Of a DNA stretch of 64,000 bases, positions 41,641 to 49,860 are shown piece by piece (the first letter of the stretch is position 1; each line of letters begins with the position of its first letter). The translations under genes were made by a program, and so were the position numbers. Origin of the DNA: Anaerolineales bacterium (GTDB lineage: Bacteria; Chloroflexota; Anaerolineae; Anaerolineales; Villigracilaceae); contig JAEURJ010000013.1 in assembly GCA_016789305.1 (NCBI GenBank), forward strand, positions 124,001-188,000, read 5' to 3'. Below the pieces are notes generated by a model, which worked only from the letters and a program-made list of their open reading frames with translations, had not been told where the DNA came from and did no database searches.

Positions 41641-43944
41641 TTACTTGAACAACCCTTCCAGGTCATTCGTCGTGGAAAAGAATTTACGGAATGCAAGCGT
41701 TTCGTTCAAAATCCCGCGCAGGGCGATGAATAATTCCGATTGCAGGTATAGATTCTTCTCAAGTTTTGCTGCGGATAGCGATACGTCATCATCACTGATC
41801 TCAACTGCAAGTTGGCCGCCTGCTGCAAGCCAATCCAACCCGATCTCGATCGCGCTTTCGCGTGAAGCCATGGCAGCAGCCAGCTCATGAATTGTGGTTT
41901 TACCGTCCCGTTTGTTCAATGCAAATTTGCATAGTCCGGCAAGTCTGTTTAAATAATCTTCGGTCTTCTCTTCGGCCGGCATAAGGGCCAAAACATAAAT
42001 CTTTTTTGGTTTGACGATTTCCATTGCTGTGCGTAATTCAACACGCGACGGAGGACACGTGTAGATCGTAAATTCATCCGATGGTTTCAGGTCAAACCGC
42101 GAGACACCTTTTCCTTTGTCGCCGCCTTCTGCCCAAACCAACGTTCCAACGTTTAATCGTTCAAGCGTTTGAACGTTGGAACGCATGTCCAGAATCTCAA
42201 TTCCCGAATCCCGAATTTCAACAACCTGATCCTCTTCGACAATCCTGAATTCTTCAAATTGCACCGAGAGTTGTTTTTGTCCGCGGAAGGTGGTGGCGCG
42301 GAAGGAATACGCGATGTCAAATGTTCCCTCGGGCATGGGTTCGCCTGCGCCGCCCCACCATAAAATGGATTGAACGCTTCCGTTTTCATCTTCCACGTTT
42401 AACCGCAAGTGTTCTTTTGTCTTTCCAATCGTTGAAATGGATTTCAACTTTACCTTGCGAGTCGCCAGGGTCAGTGATGGGTTTCCTGCTCCGAATGGTG
42501 CCAGCATTTCAAGTGACGCGGCCAGGTCCAGCGTGAGATCGTCCAATTCCAGCCATGCATCGATTTGCAAAGTCGGTTCTTCAAGGATCGCTTCCCCCAG
42601 CTGTTTTTGGATGGCTTTGCCGAGGCCTTTCCTAAAGTCGATCAATTTATCCGCATCCAGTGACATGCCCGCGGCCATGGGATGTCCGCCGAAGCCGCGC
42701 AGGAGATTCTTTTGTGTGGTGATGGCTTCGGTGATGTGCAGGCCTTCGATCGAGCGAGCGGAACCGCGCAAGATCCCATCCTCTGATTCGTTGAAGAGAA
42801 ACGCCGGCTTGTGATATCGGTTGACCAGTTTATTGGCGACGATGCCCACCACTCCGCCCGGCCAATTGGGATGCGATAAAACAATCGCGGGTTCCTCCAA
42901 AAGATCAGGATCGGCTTGCAACTGGGCTTCTGCCGCTTGATACACCTGGCTGGTCAGCAAACGTCGCTGCGAATTCAATCCTTCGATTTGTGCAGCAAGA
43001 ACGCGGGCACGGGCTGGGTCTTCCGTGAGGAGCAATTCCACGGCCGGGTTTGCATCACCCAACCGTCCAAGTGCGTTCAAGCGCGGAGCAAATGTAAACC
43101 CGATGGTTTCTTCGGTCAGCGTTTCAAGACTGGTCCCTGATAACTCTGCCATCACTTTCAAGCCAAGTCTTTTGGTTTCTCGTAACTTGATAATCCCTTT
43201 TTGTGCAAGCGTGCGCGTTTCGCCTTTGAGCAATGCCACATCTGCGATCAAGCCGAGGGCAACGAGATCAAGCAGATCCTCTGACGACACACGATGGACG
43301 ATGGGCGCTTCATGATCCGTCGTCGATGGTTCATTGTCCAGCAACGCCTCCGCCAACTTATAGGCCACACCCACGCCCGCCAAATTTGCGAGCGGGTGAT
43401 CCTTTGATAATAACTTCGGATTGACAATGGCTTTTGCGTTTGGAAGTGTCTCGCCCAGATCGTGATGGTCTGTGACCACCACGTCCACGCCGCGCGAATT
43501 GGCGTATTCAATGGCTTCGTGTGCGGTAATGCCCGTATCGCATGTGACAATTAATTGAATGCCGCCATCCAAAATCGGTTTCAGGCTTTCGATATGAACG
43601 CCGTGACTTTCTTTTCCACGCACAGGGATGTAATACATAACATTACCGCCCAGGGCTCGCAATGTTTGCACCAACAGTGCCGTGGATGTTTGCCCGTCGA
43701 CATCGAAATCGCCCCACACACATATGTTCTCGTGGCTGCGGATAGCCAATAGGATGCGATCTGTCGCTGGCTCGATATTTGGAAAGGGGGTCGATGGGGT
43801 TTTATCTGGATGAAGGAACGCTTCGGCTTCTTCGGGTGAGCTGATCCCGTGTCGGAGCAGAGTCTGTTCGACGAGGGGATGCAGGCCAAGGGTAGAAAAT
43901 GAAGCGGGAATTTTCTGCGGGGTTGGGTCCAGCCAGCGAGTCAT
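41641..43944 (-). CDS. recJ: Single-stranded-DNA-specific exonuclease RecJ
   Basis: A 5'-to-3' exonuclease acting in recombination and mismatch repair. The 767-aa protein has the DHH phosphoesterase motifs: CVWGDFDVDGQTSTALL near residues 73-90, CDTGITAHEAIEYA, the eponymous VVVTDHHDLGE near 150-160, and a DHHA1 domain (GGHPMAAGMSL). The OB-fold and a C-terminal domain specific to longer RecJ proteins follow (weakly conserved). It converges with the YkgJ-like gene across 3 nt. Confidence 0.93.
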   Translation of the reverse strand: MTRWLDPTPQKIPASFSTLGLHPLVEQTLLRHGISSPEEAEAFLHPDKTPSTPFPNIEPATDRILLAIRSHENICVWGDFDVDGQTSTALLVQTLRALGGNVMYYIPVRGKESHGVHIESLKPILDGGIQLIVTCDTGITAHEAIEYANSRGVDVVVTDHHDLGETLPNAKAIVNPKLLSKDHPLANLAGVGVAYKLAEALLDNEPSTTDHEAPIVHRVSSEDLLDLVALGLIADVALLKGETRTLAQKGIIKLRETKRLGLKVMAELSGTSLETLTEETIGFTFAPRLNALGRLGDANPAVELLLTEDPARARVLAAQIEGLNSQRRLLTSQVYQAAEAQLQADPDLLEEPAIVLSHPNWPGGVVGIVANKLVNRYHKPAFLFNESEDGILRGSARSIEGLHITEAITTQKNLLRGFGGHPMAAGMSLDADKLIDFRKGLGKAIQKQLGEAILEEPTLQIDAWLELDDLTLDLAASLEMLAPFGAGNPSLTLATRKVKLKSISTIGKTKEHLRLNVEDENGSVQSILWWGGAGEPMPEGTFDIAYSFRATTFRGQKQLSVQFEEFRIVEEDQVVEIRDSGIEILDMRSNVQTLERLNVGTLVWAEGGDKGKGVSRFDLKPSDEFTIYTCPPSRVELRTAMEIVKPKKIYVLALMPAEEKTEDYLNRLAGLCKFALNKRDGKTTIHELAAAMASRESAIEIGLDWLAAGGQLAVEISDDDVSLSAAKLEKNLYLQSELFIALRGILNETLAFRKFFSTTNDLEGLFK

Positions 43945-43967
43945 GGTTCTATTTTAGCAGGACGGTT

Positions 43968-44162
43968 CTATTTATCCGGCGTGAATATTTCCTCGATCTT
44001 TTTTCCAAATAGTTTTGCGATGCTGAAGGCAAGCGGCAGGCTTGGATCGTATTTTTCCGTTTCAATGGCGTTGACCGTTTGCCGTGAGACGTTGAGCCGA
44101 TCGGCGAGATCTGCCTGTGACCAGCTCCTTTCCGCCCGCAATGCCTTGAGATTGTTTTTCAT
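43968..44162 (-). CDS. XRE-family transcriptional regulator, 64 aa
   Basis: ATG start (MKNNLKALR). It is a minimal helix-turn-helix protein: SWSQADLADRLNVSRQTVNAIE is the HTH, and the ending KIEEIFTPDK is typical of the YozG/Cro-like small regulators. Its start overlaps the stop of the membrane protein gene by four bases (ATGA). It probably represses its own operon through the palindrome upstream of the first gene. Confidence 0.9.
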   Translation of the reverse strand: MKNNLKALRAERSWSQADLADRLNVSRQTVNAIETEKYDPSLPLAFSIAKLFGKKIEEIFTPDK

Positions 44163-44548
44163 TGATATTTTTTCCAAAAATATCCGAGGCTGAATCCCCA
44201 AAACATGAACATCATGGGCAAAACCCAAATGGTGGGGAAGGGTGGAAAACCAATTCCTTCGAGCAGGCCGTAGCTGAATGTGATCATGCCGGTGGCAACC
44301 GCTGAAAATATGACGGCGCTGAATTGAACCTTTTGTTGTAACTCATCGCTGTCTTTCAACGCACGCATGATGGCTATGATGACAAATGCGATCGGCAGCA
44401 CGGGAGTCAATGCAATGATGGTTTGCATAGGCTGTGTGAATTCGAATCCTTTCAAGATGCTGATGCTTCCGATCAAAACGATGACGTAGGCTGCAATCGA
44501 GAGGAAGAATTCCTTGTAATAGCGTTTCATGACTTGATTTTGATTCAT
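44159..44548 (-). CDS. Membrane protein partner of the XRE regulator, 129 aa
   Basis: About four transmembrane helices fill the protein after a short charged N-terminus (MNQNQVMKRYYKEF); the last helix is MMFMFWGFSLGYFWKKYQ. A small membrane protein coupled to a short XRE regulator is a frequent gene pair (DUF2178/YozG-like arrangement); its role is unknown. A longer frame to 44683 would run through the upstream gene and is rejected. Confidence 0.75.
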   Translation of the reverse strand: MNQNQVMKRYYKEFFLSIAAYVIVLIGSISILKGFEFTQPMQTIIALTPVLPIAFVIIAIMRALKDSDELQQKVQFSAVIFSAVATGMITFSYGLLEGIGFPPFPTIWVLPMMFMFWGFSLGYFWKKYQ

Positions 44549-44552
44549 CGCA

Positions 44553-44711
44553 CTACTCCTTCGGTTGATTATTTCTGGAAACGATGCCAAGTACGACGCC
44601 CAGTGCCACGCCGATCCCCACGCCGACCGCAAGGTTTCCTGTTGCAACACCAGCACCCATCCCGATCGCCACTCCGATTGCAATCGCTTGACCCATATTT
44701 AGTTTTTTCAT
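44553..44711 (-). CDS. Small glycine-zipper membrane protein, 52 aa
   Basis: Short but convincing: ATG at 44711 preceded by AAGGAG. The product repeats GxxxG-type motifs (IAIGVAIGMGAGVATG, VGVGIGVALGVVLG), which is characteristic of a transmembrane glycine zipper, with short polar ends. Its stop is 4 nt before the next ATG, so it is the first gene of a three-gene operon with the membrane protein and XRE regulator. Confidence 0.75.
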   Translation of the reverse strand: MKKLNMGQAIAIGVAIGMGAGVATGNLAVGVGIGVALGVVLGIVSRNNQPKE

Positions 44712-44723
44712 TATTGTTCTCCT

Positions 44724-44784
44724 TTTAGCTTGTCAAGTTTCCTTGACTTTTGGTAGTGTAAAGGAAGCTTGACTTTAAGTCAAG
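44724..44784 (-). promoter_or_regulatory. Promoter and operator of the glycine-zipper/XRE operon
   Basis: On the minus strand: -35 TTGACT, a 17-bp spacer and -10 TACACT. A perfect palindrome CTTGACTT-T-AAGTCAAG (44768-44784) covers the -35, and two further CTTGAC/GTCAAG half-sites lie between promoter and gene. Repeats of this kind around a promoter suggest autoregulation by the XRE protein encoded at the end of the operon. Confidence 0.65.
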
Positions 44785-44841
44785 GGGGAAGTTCTTTTTG
44801 ATTTCAACCGTATAATCGAAGAAAAAAATTAGGAGTGGATC

Positions 44842-45255
44842 ATGCCTGATGCCGGTTATTCTGGAACCCCGCTTGCCAAGAAACTTGGATTTAAATCACC
44901 GTCCAAAATTTGGATAATCAATGCGCCAAAGGAATACAAATCCTGGCTGGGGGAATTACCAGCCGGTGTAAAGCTGGCGACAAAAGTGAATCCACCGATC
45001 GAGGCGGCTCATCTATTTGTCACAGAAGCTGCTTTTATGGATGCCATGCTTTCCAAATTGCGAAATGAGTTACAGCAGGATGGCTTTATATGGGTCTCAT
45101 GGCCCAAAAAATCTTCCAAGGTACCGACGGACATCACCGAGGATACGATTCGTGAGATCGCACTTCCTATGGGTTTTGTGGATATTAAAGTCTGCGCAGT
45201 CAGTGAAGTTTGGTCGGGCTTGAAGTTGGTGATTCGGAAATCGGAGAGAAAATAA
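44842..45255 (+). CDS. DUF3052-like protein, 137 aa
   Basis: Soluble protein opening with SGTPLAKKLGFKSPSK, a pattern I associate with the DUF3052 family, followed by INAPKEYKSWLGELP, GFIWVSWPKKSSK and VCAVSEVWSGLKLVIRK. Family function unknown. AGGAG precedes the ATG and TATAAT lies at 44811-44816. Its upstream region faces the XRE operon and contains the CTTGACTT palindrome, so the XRE protein may control it too. Confidence 0.75.
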   Translation: MPDAGYSGTPLAKKLGFKSPSKIWIINAPKEYKSWLGELPAGVKLATKVNPPIEAAHLFVTEAAFMDAMLSKLRNELQQDGFIWVSWPKKSSKVPTDITEDTIREIALPMGFVDIKVCAVSEVWSGLKLVIRKSERK

Positions 45256-45256
45256 A

Positions 45257-45285
45257 GACAGGCCTCACGTCACGTGAGGCCTGTC
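45257..45285. terminator. Bidirectional terminator hairpin
   Basis: A perfect 14-bp stem GACAGGCCTCACGT / ACGTGAGGCCTGTC around one base, followed by CTTATT on the plus strand and TTTATT on the minus. It separates the DUF3052-like gene from the convergent tryptophan dioxygenase gene. Confidence 0.8.
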
Positions 45286-45289
45286 CTTA

Positions 45290-46330
45290 TTAAGAGTTGA
45301 AGCTCATTCTCTCTTTGACTGCTTTTGGCAATTCGGGCAGGCGGCTTCTCTCCACCAAAAAAGTTGAAATTTCTGTCAACTCTTTGAAAATATAATGTTG
45401 TTGCAGTGCGCCATCGAGATATCCTGCTCCGCTGGTGCCGCCGGTGCCCACGCGCATTCCGATCATACGGCGTGCCATGAGCATGTGCTTGTAACGCCAC
45501 TGAGAGAGTAATTCATCGATATCGATCAACGTGGATAACAGGTCAAATGGAAGCTGAAAGATGGGCAGGTTTCGATAGAGCATGATGAACAGCACTGCGC
45601 GCATCGCATCCACTGAAAATTCTCCCAGACCTTCTTTATAAAAGATTCGTTCAAGTTCCTCCGCCTGACGTTGTTCAACACCGGAAAGGCTGTCCTGGTA
45701 AATGTGCTTGTACTCATTCCAGAATTTCTGTGTATCAGCGGCTGCCGGATATAAACTTTGATATTCCTTCCACAGTGACTCGTCGAAGAAGGGAGTCCGC
45801 TCCGCCCATTTGATGATCAGTCCTTTAAGTGTCGCCTCTGCCTCGACTTGATTAATTGTTTCGTAATCCTGCCGGCTGAATCCACCCGGGCGAGTGTTTT
45901 TGTAATAGTTCGCCTTATACCGTTGGTCCATCTTTAGCCCAAGTTTGGCTTCGATGATGCGGAATTGCAGGCTTTGAAATCCCGAAGAAGGCAGTAATAA
46001 ATTTCTAAATTCAAGGAAATCCATTGGCGTCATGGTTTCCAGAATGCCGATTTGTTGGTTCAGCACTTCCAAAATTTTGACCACCCGTTTCAACTTGTGG
46101 ACCGCGATGCTCATTTCGCCGGCATTGTCGTTTACATTGCCCGTCGAGAAGAGGCTGCGCACAATATCCAGCTCATGAATGATCTGCTTGAACCACAGCT
46201 CGTATGCCTGATGAATGACGATAAAGAGCATTTCGTCTGTTTTGTTTGAGCTTTTAGGGTGCTGGCTTCCCAAAATTTTTTCAAGCTCAAGATAATCGGC
46301 GTAGTAGAGTTTGGCTTCTTCTGTCATCAA
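45290..46330 (-). CDS. kynA: Tryptophan 2,3-dioxygenase
   Basis: A heme enzyme that opens the tryptophan indole ring with O2 to give N-formylkynurenine, the first step of the kynurenine route. The 346-aa protein has FIVIHQAYELWFKQIIHELD near residues 38-57 (distal His and substrate contacts), LLPSSGFQSLQFR, and the proximal-His region YKHMLMARRMIG with GTGGTSGAGYL near the C-terminus. No other kynurenine-pathway gene lies in the window. Use of O2 implies at least microaerobic growth. It ends in a strong bidirectional terminator. Confidence 0.93.
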   Translation of the reverse strand: MMTEEAKLYYADYLELEKILGSQHPKSSNKTDEMLFIVIHQAYELWFKQIIHELDIVRSLFSTGNVNDNAGEMSIAVHKLKRVVKILEVLNQQIGILETMTPMDFLEFRNLLLPSSGFQSLQFRIIEAKLGLKMDQRYKANYYKNTRPGGFSRQDYETINQVEAEATLKGLIIKWAERTPFFDESLWKEYQSLYPAAADTQKFWNEYKHIYQDSLSGVEQRQAEELERIFYKEGLGEFSVDAMRAVLFIMLYRNLPIFQLPFDLLSTLIDIDELLSQWRYKHMLMARRMIGMRVGTGGTSGAGYLDGALQQHYIFKELTEISTFLVERSRLPELPKAVKERMSFNS

Positions 46331-46409
46331 TTCCTCGTTTTGGCAAAAGGATCTTAAAAGGAGAGGGAGTTTCCAGTAACTAGAGCGAAATTGTACCTGA
46401 AAGCCTTTA

Positions 46410-46452
46410 ATGGAGAATGGTTAATGAATTTAATTCATTAACCATTCTCCAT
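46410..46452. repeat. Perfect 43-nt palindrome between kynA and tnaA
   Basis: Two 21-nt arms (left 46410-46430, right 46432-46452) are exact inverse complements around a single T. It is likely a cruciform or terminator for tnaA, but lacks a T-run, so a protein-binding or repeat origin is possible. Confidence 0.85.
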
Positions 46453-46471
46453 AGTCCTTGATACTTCTTGG

Positions 46472-47851
46472 TTACAGCGGTTCAAACCTTGCCGTAAAAT
46501 GCCTTAACAATTCGGGTGCATAGGTGAATTTATATCCGCGGATTTGATCTGCGCTCGATTTGATCTTTGCCAGCGACTCGGCGACATAATCCAAATGGCT
46601 CTGGGTGTATGTCCGCCGCGGAATTGCCAGGCGCAGCAATTCCAGTTTTGGATAATGCCATTGCTGGGTTTCCGGGTCGAGGCAGGCGAACATGACAGAG
46701 CCGATCTCCACCCCGCGGATGCCGCCCTCGCGATATAACTCAACGGCCAATGCTTGTGCAGGAAATTCATAATTAGGGATGTGCGGGAAGATCGCACCTG
46801 CGTTGATGTAGACTCCATGTCCGCCGGCGGGTTGGATGGTGGGAATGCCGGTGTCGTTCAGTTGTTTTGCAAGATAGGCGGTTTGACCGATGCGATAGGC
46901 AAGATAATCTTCATCCAACCCTTCATATAAACCGACAGCCATCGCATCGAGGTCGCGGCCGGCGAGTCCGCCGTAGGTAGGGAAACCTTCGCGCAGGATC
47001 AATTCATTTTTGATATTCTGAAATAGCGTATCGTCATTTAAACATAACAATCCGCCAATGTTGACGATGGCGTCCTTTTTCGCAGACATGGTCATCCCGT
47101 CTGCGAATGCGAACATTTCACGCGCAATCTCTTTGACCGATTTTTGTTCATAGCCGGGCTCCCGCTGCTTGATGAAGTAGCAATTCTCGGCGTAGCGTGC
47201 GGCGTCGATGAAGAATGGGATTCCGCTCTCGTGGTAGACATCTGCAGTTGCTTTGAGATTTTCCATCGAGACGGGTTGTCCGCCTCCGGCATTGTTTGTA
47301 ACTGTCACCATCCCAAAGGGGATTTTTTCACATCCATACATTTTTATGAAGGCTTTGAGTTTGGTAATGTCCATATTGCCTTTGAAGGGATGTTGATTTT
47401 CAGGATCGCTTGCTTCGTCGATGACAAGGTTGGCGGGTCGTCCGCCGCGTGCGCGGATGTTGGCATCGGTGGTGTCGAAATGCATGTTGCTGGGCACCCA
47501 TTGATCCGGCTTGACCAGACACGCCGCGAGAATATTTTCAGCCGCGCGACCTTGATGTGTGGGGACGAAATGCTTGAAGCCGAAAATATCCTCGACAGCA
47601 TTCTTGAGACGATGAAAGGAACGAGCACCTGCATAGGACTCGTCACCGCGCATGATCGCCGCCCATTGTTCCTGACTCATCGCGCCTGTGCCTGAGTCGG
47701 TCAATAGATCAATGAAGATGTCCTCGGCTTTCATCAGGAAGAGGTTGTAGCCTGCCTCTTTTAATGCAGCTTCGCGCGCCCCGGGAGAAATGAGGCGGAT
47801 AGGTTCGACAACTTTAATGCGAAACGGTTCGGGGGGATAGATCGGGGTCAT
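46472..47851 (-). CDS. tnaA: Tryptophanase (tryptophan indole-lyase)
   Basis: PLP enzyme converting tryptophan to indole, pyruvate and ammonia. The 459-aa protein has LLTDSGTGAMSQ, MRGDESYAGARSFH, the PLP lysine motif MSAKKDA near residue 256, FPTYGGLAGRD and a C-terminal RHFTARFEPL. It is closer to tryptophanase (VGLYEGLDEDYLAYRI, FPAQALAVELY, VEIGS) than to tyrosine phenol-lyase, but the two families are related, so a beta-eliminating lyase for tyrosine cannot be excluded. Both tryptophan-degrading enzymes read in the same direction, separated by a 43-nt palindrome. Confidence 0.9.
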   Translation of the reverse strand: MTPIYPPEPFRIKVVEPIRLISPGAREAALKEAGYNLFLMKAEDIFIDLLTDSGTGAMSQEQWAAIMRGDESYAGARSFHRLKNAVEDIFGFKHFVPTHQGRAAENILAACLVKPDQWVPSNMHFDTTDANIRARGGRPANLVIDEASDPENQHPFKGNMDITKLKAFIKMYGCEKIPFGMVTVTNNAGGGQPVSMENLKATADVYHESGIPFFIDAARYAENCYFIKQREPGYEQKSVKEIAREMFAFADGMTMSAKKDAIVNIGGLLCLNDDTLFQNIKNELILREGFPTYGGLAGRDLDAMAVGLYEGLDEDYLAYRIGQTAYLAKQLNDTGIPTIQPAGGHGVYINAGAIFPHIPNYEFPAQALAVELYREGGIRGVEIGSVMFACLDPETQQWHYPKLELLRLAIPRRTYTQSHLDYVAESLAKIKSSADQIRGYKFTYAPELLRHFTARFEPL

Positions 47852-48052
47852 TTGGTCTCCTTGAAATTTGAGTATGCGTCAAATTTTGGGTAGCGAGCCT
47901 GGCATGTGTTCCCCTGGGTGCCATTCGGTCTCCAATGACAAATTAATTCTACAACCGATCCCTGTATTTGCTCTGTAACAAATGTCATGAAAATTTATTT
48001 GGAGGGTATGCTGCGTGACATGATTTGTGGTTGCTGATAAAGCTGGTCGGAT

Positions 48053-48086
48053 TAAAAAAAGACCCAGAGCGCAAACTCTGAGTCTT
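48053..48086 (-). terminator. Terminator of the STAS gene
   Basis: Stem GACCCAGAG / CTCTGAGTC (one mismatch) with loop CGCAAA, followed on the minus strand by seven T. The rest of the 257-nt gap 47852-48108 (tnaA upstream region) shows no gene or recognisable riboswitch. Confidence 0.85.
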
Positions 48087-48108
48087 GGTAAAAACCTGCC
48101 TTTTCTAC

Positions 48109-48513
48109 TTAGAAAGCCGCAATCGCTTTCTTGAGATCATCATACTCTTCAATATACATGTCAAAACCGGTGGTTACAAAAACCGACCTGGTTTGTTCTG
48201 AAAGATTGAGTAGTTTCAGATAAGGGGATTTGTATGTGCCTTCGACCACGCCTTGCTTCATGTCCTTATTGCTCAGGTTGGTATCCGGGTGAATGGAATT
48301 TAATTCCTTGAAAATATGGCTCAACACACGGAAGCCTGCGCTGCTGACATACGGCGAGTTTGAAAGGTCAACGAGAATATGGCGTGCGCCGTTTTTGATC
48401 AACTCTTCGGCTTTGGTTTGGAAGCTGGGGAAACTTGACGAATCAAGATTGCCGTCAATATGAATGATCGTCACGGGAACGCGACCATTTTCGCTGGATA
48501 CTTTAATTTCCAT
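48109..48513 (-). CDS. STAS-domain protein (anti-sigma factor antagonist-like)
   Basis: ATG start after AAGGAG (MEIKVSSENG); an in-frame upstream start is less likely. The 134-aa protein has IHIDGNLDSSSFPSF and the ILVDLSNSPYVSSAGFRVL segment, the conserved STAS core with the Ser that is phosphorylated in SpoIIAA-like proteins. The signalling cluster next door contains a PP2C-type phosphatase, whose usual substrate is a phosphorylated STAS protein, so the two may be partners. Confidence 0.85.
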   Translation of the reverse strand: MEIKVSSENGRVPVTIIHIDGNLDSSSFPSFQTKAEELIKNGARHILVDLSNSPYVSSAGFRVLSHIFKELNSIHPDTNLSNKDMKQGVVEGTYKSPYLKLLNLSEQTRSVFVTTGFDMYIEEYDDLKKAIAAF

Positions 48514-48588
48514 GGCATTCTCCTTTAAATCGGACAATAAAAGTGACGTTGAGTATTATACAATAAGGGTGGCAATTATCAAGTTCTG

Positions 48589-49803
48589 CTATTTTATTTC
48601 GCGTTCCGAGAGTCCCATTAGATATAGGATTCCATCCAGACCATGCGTGTTCAGGAATTGCTTGGCAGATGCCTTGACTACCGGCTTGGCGCGGAAGGCG
48701 ATTCCCAACCCGGCAATGCTCAACATCGGCAGGTCGTTCGCGCCATCCCCCACGGCGATGGTTTGTTCAAGGGAAAAGCCTTCGTGCTGCGCAATGCTTG
48801 CCAGCAGCGACGCTTTGCGCGCGCCATCCACGATCTCGCCGCTGACTTTGCCTGTTACAACGCCATCCTCAATTTCAAGTTCGTTTGCATAGACGTAGTC
48901 AATGCCAAATCGGCGTTGCAAGCCGCGGCCAAAATAGGTGAATCCGCCGGAGAGGATGGCGGTCTTGTATCCTAGTTTCTTCAAGGTGGAAATCAATCGT
49001 TCGGTGCCGTCTGTGAGTCTCAATGTCGCTGCTACTTCACCGAGTGCTGTTTCTGGCAATCCCTTCAAAAGGGCCACTCTTTCGGTGAAACTTTGTTTGA
49101 AATCCAATTCGCCGCGCATGGCACGTTCGGTGATCGCGGAAACCTGCTTGCCCACCCCGGCGCGCTTGGCAAGTTCATCGATCACTTCAGCCTGGATGAG
49201 AGTCGAATCCATGTCAAAAGCAACCAGCCGCCGGTTACGTCGATAGACGTTGTTTTCCTGGTAGGCAATATCCACGTCGATCTCATCCGCAAGGTTGAGG
49301 AATTCGCGGCGCAATGCAGGCAGGTCCGCGACTGGACCGCGCAGGGAAAATTCCACACAGGCGCGGCTGTCATTTTCCACTTCCTCGAGCGGAACTCTTC
49401 CGGAGAGGCGCGTGATCTTGTCGATGTTCAGACCGTTGTCCGCGACGATGCGTGAGAGTCGGCTGATCTGATGGGCGGTGATGCGCTTTGCCAGCAGGGT
49501 GACAATATGCCGCGCCTTGCCTTGCTGCCCCACCCAATGCTTGTAACTCTCGCGGGAAATATTGACGAAGCGAACATTCATATTCAACTCGTCAATTGTG
49601 TTTTGAATGGCTGCCTTCACAGTTTGTTCATCTGTTGACGATTCTGGAATCTGGATCAACATGCCAAGCGATAGTGCGTCGTGAATGACGGATTGACCAA
49701 TATCCAATACGTTTACGTTCAAGCCTGCCAGCACCTGTGTGATCGATGCGGTAATGCCGGGTCTGTCCAGGCCCGTAATGCTTACTAAGATCGGTTCATT
49801 CAA
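48589..49803 (-). CDS. serB: Phosphoserine phosphatase with N-terminal ACT domains
   Basis: Last step of serine synthesis: O-phosphoserine to serine. The 404-aa protein has two N-terminal ACT-type regions (GLDRPGITASITQVLAG at the start, then TLLAKRITAHQISRL), followed by the HAD phosphatase with DMDSTLIQAEVIDELA (nucleophile Asp), LSGGFTYFGRGL and GDGANDLPML. ACT domains usually bind serine or another amino acid and give feedback control. It is longer than E. coli SerB, as in actinobacterial and Chloroflexota forms. Unrelated in function to the signalling genes around it. Confidence 0.94.
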   Translation of the reverse strand: MNEPILVSITGLDRPGITASITQVLAGLNVNVLDIGQSVIHDALSLGMLIQIPESSTDEQTVKAAIQNTIDELNMNVRFVNISRESYKHWVGQQGKARHIVTLLAKRITAHQISRLSRIVADNGLNIDKITRLSGRVPLEEVENDSRACVEFSLRGPVADLPALRREFLNLADEIDVDIAYQENNVYRRNRRLVAFDMDSTLIQAEVIDELAKRAGVGKQVSAITERAMRGELDFKQSFTERVALLKGLPETALGEVAATLRLTDGTERLISTLKKLGYKTAILSGGFTYFGRGLQRRFGIDYVYANELEIEDGVVTGKVSGEIVDGARKASLLASIAQHEGFSLEQTIAVGDGANDLPMLSIAGLGIAFRAKPVVKASAKQFLNTHGLDGILYLMGLSEREIK

Positions 49804-49860
49804 GATTGCCTCGTTGATGGGAATTCCAATCCCGGTTTGTAAAAGAGAATGGCTCCAATA

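Noticed and set aside
47852..48000. T-box or trp leader upstream of tnaA
   Set aside because: No T-box specifier or antiterminator core and no Trp-rich leader peptide was found.
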